6,992 nt of DNA from Pseudomonadota bacterium (GTDB taxonomy: Bacteria; Pseudomonadota; Gammaproteobacteria; Pseudomonadales; UBA5518). The position numbers and the translations under genes were made by a program. Position 1 is the first letter of the stretch. Every line of letters begins with the position of its first letter. Positions 5,143 to 6,992 of the stretch are shown here, piece by piece. Where the stretch lies: assembly GCA_963204845.1 (NCBI GenBank), contig CAUJIL010000296.1, positions 1 through 6,992 of the forward strand, read 5' to 3'. Under the pieces are notes generated by a model that was not told where the DNA came from, ran no database searches, and saw only the letters and a list, made by a program, of their open reading frames with translations.

Positions 5143-5165
5143 GTTCGGCCGCAGGCCGAACCTAC
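5143..5165 (-). repeat. REP-like element R7 (subtype T), loop variant, supplies metY stop
   Basis: Same arms as R2, R4 and R5, but the plus-strand loop is GCA instead of ACA, so the only change among the subtype T copies falls in the loop. It is preceded by GACAT, as R5 is. Its head's TAG (5162-5164, minus) is the stop of metY. Confidence 0.88.
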
Positions 5166-6427
5166 AGCGCCTGATCGAGGTCGGCGAGGATGTCCTCGAT
5201 GTGCTCGATGCCGACGCACAAGCGGATCATCCCGGGCGTCACGCCCGCTCGCGCCTGCTCCTCCGCGGTGAGCTGGCGGTGCGTGGTCGAGGCCGGATGG
5301 CAGGCGAGCGACTTCGCGTCGCCGATGTTGACGAGGCGCTTGAACAGCTTGAGCGCATCGTAGAAACGGGTCGCGTCCCCGAGCCCGCCCTTGACCTCGA
5401 AGGTCAGCAGCGACGCCGGCAGTCCGCCCGCGCAGTAGCGCTGCGCGAGGCCGTAATACGCGTGCGACGGCAGGCCGGCGTAGCTCACGCTGGCCACGCG
5501 CGGGTGTGACTCGAGGTAACGCGCCACGGCGAGCGCGTTGCTGCAGTGACGCTCCATGCGCAGCGCCAGCGTCTCGATTCCCTGCAGCAGCAGGAAGGCG
5601 TTCATCGGCGACAGCGCCGAACCGGTGTTGCGCAACGGCACCGTGCGCGCGCGCGCGATGTACGCGGCCGGACCCATCGCTTCCGTGTAGACCACGCCGT
5701 GGTAGGACGGCTCCGGCGAAGTCAGCATCGGGTATTTCGCCGCGTGTTCCGCCCACGGGAAGGTGCCCGCGTCGACGATGATGCCGCCGAGCGAGTTGCC
5801 GTGCCCGCCCATGTACTTGGTCAGCGAATGCACGACGATGTGCGCCCCGTGCGCGATCGGCTTGGTCAGCATCGGCGTGGCGACCGTGTTGTCGACGATC
5901 AGCGGCACGCCGTGCGCGTTCGCCACCTTCGCCAGACCCGCCAGATCGGCCACGTTGCCGGCCGGGTTGCCGATGCTCTCGCAGAAGATCGCACGCGTGT
6001 CGGCGTCGATCTCGGCGGCGATGTCCTCGGGACGATCGCTCGCGGCGAACTTCACGCGGATTCCCTGGGTCGGCAGCATGTGCGCGAACAGCGTGTAGGT
6101 GCCGCCGTAGAGCTGCGGTGTCGCGACGATGTTCGCACCGGCCGCCGCCAGCGTGAGGATCGCGTAGTTGATCGCCGCACTGCCGGCGCTGACCGCGAGG
6201 CCGGCAATGCCACCCTCGAGGTCGGCGACGCGCTTTTCCAGCACGTCGGTGGTGGGGTTCATGATGCGCGTGTAGATGTTGCCCGGCACCGCGAGGTTGA
6301 ACAGGTCCGCCCCGTGCTGCGCACTGTCGAACTCGTAGGCGACCGTCTGGTAGATCGGGGTCGCCACCGCATGCGTGGTCGGATCGCCGGCATAACCGGA
6401 GTGGATCAGCTTGGTTTCGTCGCGCAT
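5162..6427 (-). CDS. metY: O-acetylhomoserine sulfhydrylase (MetY), PLP enzyme
   Basis: The product is a cytoplasmic Cys/Met-metabolism PLP enzyme that joins sulfide to O-acetylhomoserine to form homocysteine, bypassing cystathionine in methionine synthesis. Its 421 residues match the O-acetylhomoserine aminocarboxypropyltransferase group rather than the shorter cystathionine synthases and lyases. Seen are TKLIHSGY near the N-terminus, YTRIMNPT (52-59) with the phosphate-binding Tyr and Arg, SAGSAA (80-85), VDNT (178-181) with the PLP Asp179, the Schiff-base lysine K204 in HSLTKYMGGHG, and the C-terminal IRLCVGIEHIEDILADLDQAL. The start at 6427 is chosen because AGGA lies eight bases upstream and the family begins near M-x-x-E-T; an in-frame ATG at 6451 lacks an SD. 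The TAG stop belongs to REP element R7. An O-succinylhomoserine-dependent variant (MetZ-like) cannot be excluded by eye. Confidence 0.92.
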   Translation of the reverse strand: MRDETKLIHSGYAGDPTTHAVATPIYQTVAYEFDSAQHGADLFNLAVPGNIYTRIMNPTTDVLEKRVADLEGGIAGLAVSAGSAAINYAILTLAAAGANIVATPQLYGGTYTLFAHMLPTQGIRVKFAASDRPEDIAAEIDADTRAIFCESIGNPAGNVADLAGLAKVANAHGVPLIVDNTVATPMLTKPIAHGAHIVVHSLTKYMGGHGNSLGGIIVDAGTFPWAEHAAKYPMLTSPEPSYHGVVYTEAMGPAAYIARARTVPLRNTGSALSPMNAFLLLQGIETLALRMERHCSNALAVARYLESHPRVASVSYAGLPSHAYYGLAQRYCAGGLPASLLTFEVKGGLGDATRFYDALKLFKRLVNIGDAKSLACHPASTTHRQLTAEEQARAGVTPGMIRLCVGIEHIEDILADLDQAL

Positions 6428-6472
6428 CGGTGTGGTCCTGCCTCGGTGCATGGTGGTCGTCGAAGGGAAATC

Positions 6473-6502
6473 ATCTTACGGACTCCACGCTGCATCTGCC
6501 AA
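6473..6502 (-). promoter_or_regulatory. Candidate sigma-70 promoter of metY
   Basis: On the minus strand, TTGGCA (plus 6497-6502, five of six to the -35 consensus) and TAAGAT (plus 6473-6478, four of six to the -10) are separated by 18 bases. Transcription would begin near 6466, leaving a leader of about 40 nt before the ATG at 6427. This is the best promoter match in the window. I see no clear inverted-repeat operator over it. Confidence 0.5.
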
Positions 6503-6511
6503 GCGCGCCGG

Positions 6512-6540
6512 TAGGCACATGATCCGGGCTCGCTTACACT
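6512..6540 (+). promoter_or_regulatory. Candidate sigma-70 promoter of the TetR gene
   Basis: TAGGCA (6512-6517) and TACACT (6535-6540), each four of six to consensus, are spaced by exactly 17 bases. They would start transcription about 23 bases before the ATG at 6570. The -35 lies just beyond the metY -35, so the two divergent promoters would be back to back and could be controlled together. Confidence 0.35.
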
Positions 6541-6569
6541 GCGCCGCGCGCTGCCAGATCAGAAATACC

Positions 6570-6992
6570 ATGCCCCGCAAGACCACCAGCACCGCCAACC
6601 CCGCAGCACCCGCGCGCCGCCGCGGCCGCCCGCAGGGCAGCGGCGTGGCTGCGGCCACGCGCGAACGCATCCTGCGCGCCGCGATCCATCGCTTCGCGCA
6701 ATCGGGCTACGCGCAGACCGGCAACCAGGACATCGCGCGCGAGGCGGGAATCACCAGCGGTTCGCTCTACCACTATTTCGACTCGAAGGCAGCCCTGTTC
6801 CACGCGGCACTGCGACACTGCACGGTCGCGCTGCTCGATGCCTACCGTGGCGCCTGCCGCGACGCCGCCACCCAGAGCGTGGTCGACCAGTTGTGCCTGG
6901 GGCTGGAACGGGTCATCGCGCTGGCGCGTGAATGGCCCGGCATCGTGCGTTTCGGCGGCAACGCGTCCGCCGAGATCCGCCACAACCGCGAA
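6570..6992 (+). CDS. TetR/AcrR family transcriptional regulator (3' end outside window)
   Basis: The 141 codons seen encode the DNA-binding half of a TetR-type repressor. An Arg-rich N-terminal arm (RRRGRPQGSG, 17-26) precedes the TetR_N domain. It starts at TRERILRAAIHRFAQSGY (30-47) and continues through the helix-turn-helix, about residues 51-70, ending in the classic SGSLYHYFDSKAALF (63-77). The ligand-binding domain begins around 80 and is cut by the window edge, so the effector cannot be inferred. The RRRGRP motif resembles an AT-hook-like arm and could contact the minor groove. The start at 6570 has no clear SD, which is odd next to the strong ribosome sites of its neighbours; a later ATG is not available before the conserved domain. 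It is divergent from metY with a 142-nt gap, the usual position for a local regulator, but control of metY is unproven. Confidence 0.92.
   Translation, partial: MPRKTTSTANPAAPARRRGRPQGSGVAAATRERILRAAIHRFAQSGYAQTGNQDIAREAGITSGSLYHYFDSKAALFHAALRHCTVALLDAYRGACRDAATQSVVDQLCLGLERVIALAREWPGIVRFGGNASAEIRHNRE

Larger units (their letters stand above)
5101..5165. repeat. REP-like cluster B: one inverted pair between convergent genes
   Basis: One tail-to-tail pair of the same 23-nt element, 5101-5123 (+, subtype C) and 5143-5165 (-, subtype T), separated by 19 nt. Heads face outward and both supply the stop codons of the flanking genes. The 57-nt gap between the two coding regions is thus two hairpins and a spacer. 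It repeats the minimal unit seen as R1-R2 in cluster A, about 2 kb away, which shows that the element is dispersed rather than a single local duplication. Confidence 0.9.

Noticed and set aside
6511..6533. Possible eighth REP: GTAGG followed by TCCGGGCT nearby
   Set aside because: GTAG is followed by unrelated bases and the TCCGGGCT has no complementary arm, so no hairpin forms.
6428..6569. TetR operator palindrome between metY and the regulator
   Set aside because: Only short or imperfect matches were found (for example TGCC/GGCA 13 bases apart). None is convincing as an operator.

Overview
The window is GC-rich (visibly well above 60%, not computed) chromosomal DNA. It is densely packed with housekeeping and metabolic genes and most likely comes from a gammaproteobacterium. 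The best lineage pointer is a near full-length YqhA, whose sequence closely follows the E. coli protein. An FcbC/YbgC-type thioesterase, CorA, a BPSS1780-like membrane protein and MetY fit the same picture. No phage, insertion sequence, tRNA, rRNA or CRISPR array is visible.

Layout. On the minus strand from the left edge are trpA (3' end outside the window) and trpB, overlapping by 14 nt. Divergent from trpB is a two-gene plus-strand unit, yqhA and a hotdog-fold thioesterase, joined by a TGATG stop/start overlap. Convergent with it is corA (minus). Divergent from corA is a multi-pass membrane protein gene (plus). Convergent with that is metY (minus). Divergent from metY is a TetR-type regulator (plus) that runs off the right edge. 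Gene directions therefore alternate: two convergent gaps (3073-3222 and 5105-5161) and three divergent gaps.

The most unusual content is in the two convergent gaps. Both are built almost entirely from a 23-nt REP-like element: a GTAG head followed by a perfect 8-bp hairpin with a 3-nt loop. I count seven copies, five in the first gap and two in the second. The three plus-strand copies all carry one stem (GTCCGGGC/GCCCGGAC) and the four minus-strand copies all carry another (GTTCGGCC/GGCCGAAC when read on the plus strand). Inverted pairs of two stem types resemble the BIMEs mobilised by REP-associated tyrosine transposases (RAYTs). In all four flanking genes the stop codon is TAG, and that TAG is the last three bases of the outermost element's GTAG head. 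The elements begin inside the coding sequences, and the convergent genes are separated by little more than hairpins.

Functionally the window holds the last step of tryptophan synthesis (TrpBA), a Mg2+/Co2+ channel (CorA), homocysteine formation by sulfhydrylation (MetY) with a divergent TetR-family regulator, and three less characterised proteins. Apart from trpBA and yqhA-thioesterase, nothing suggests that the genes act in one pathway.
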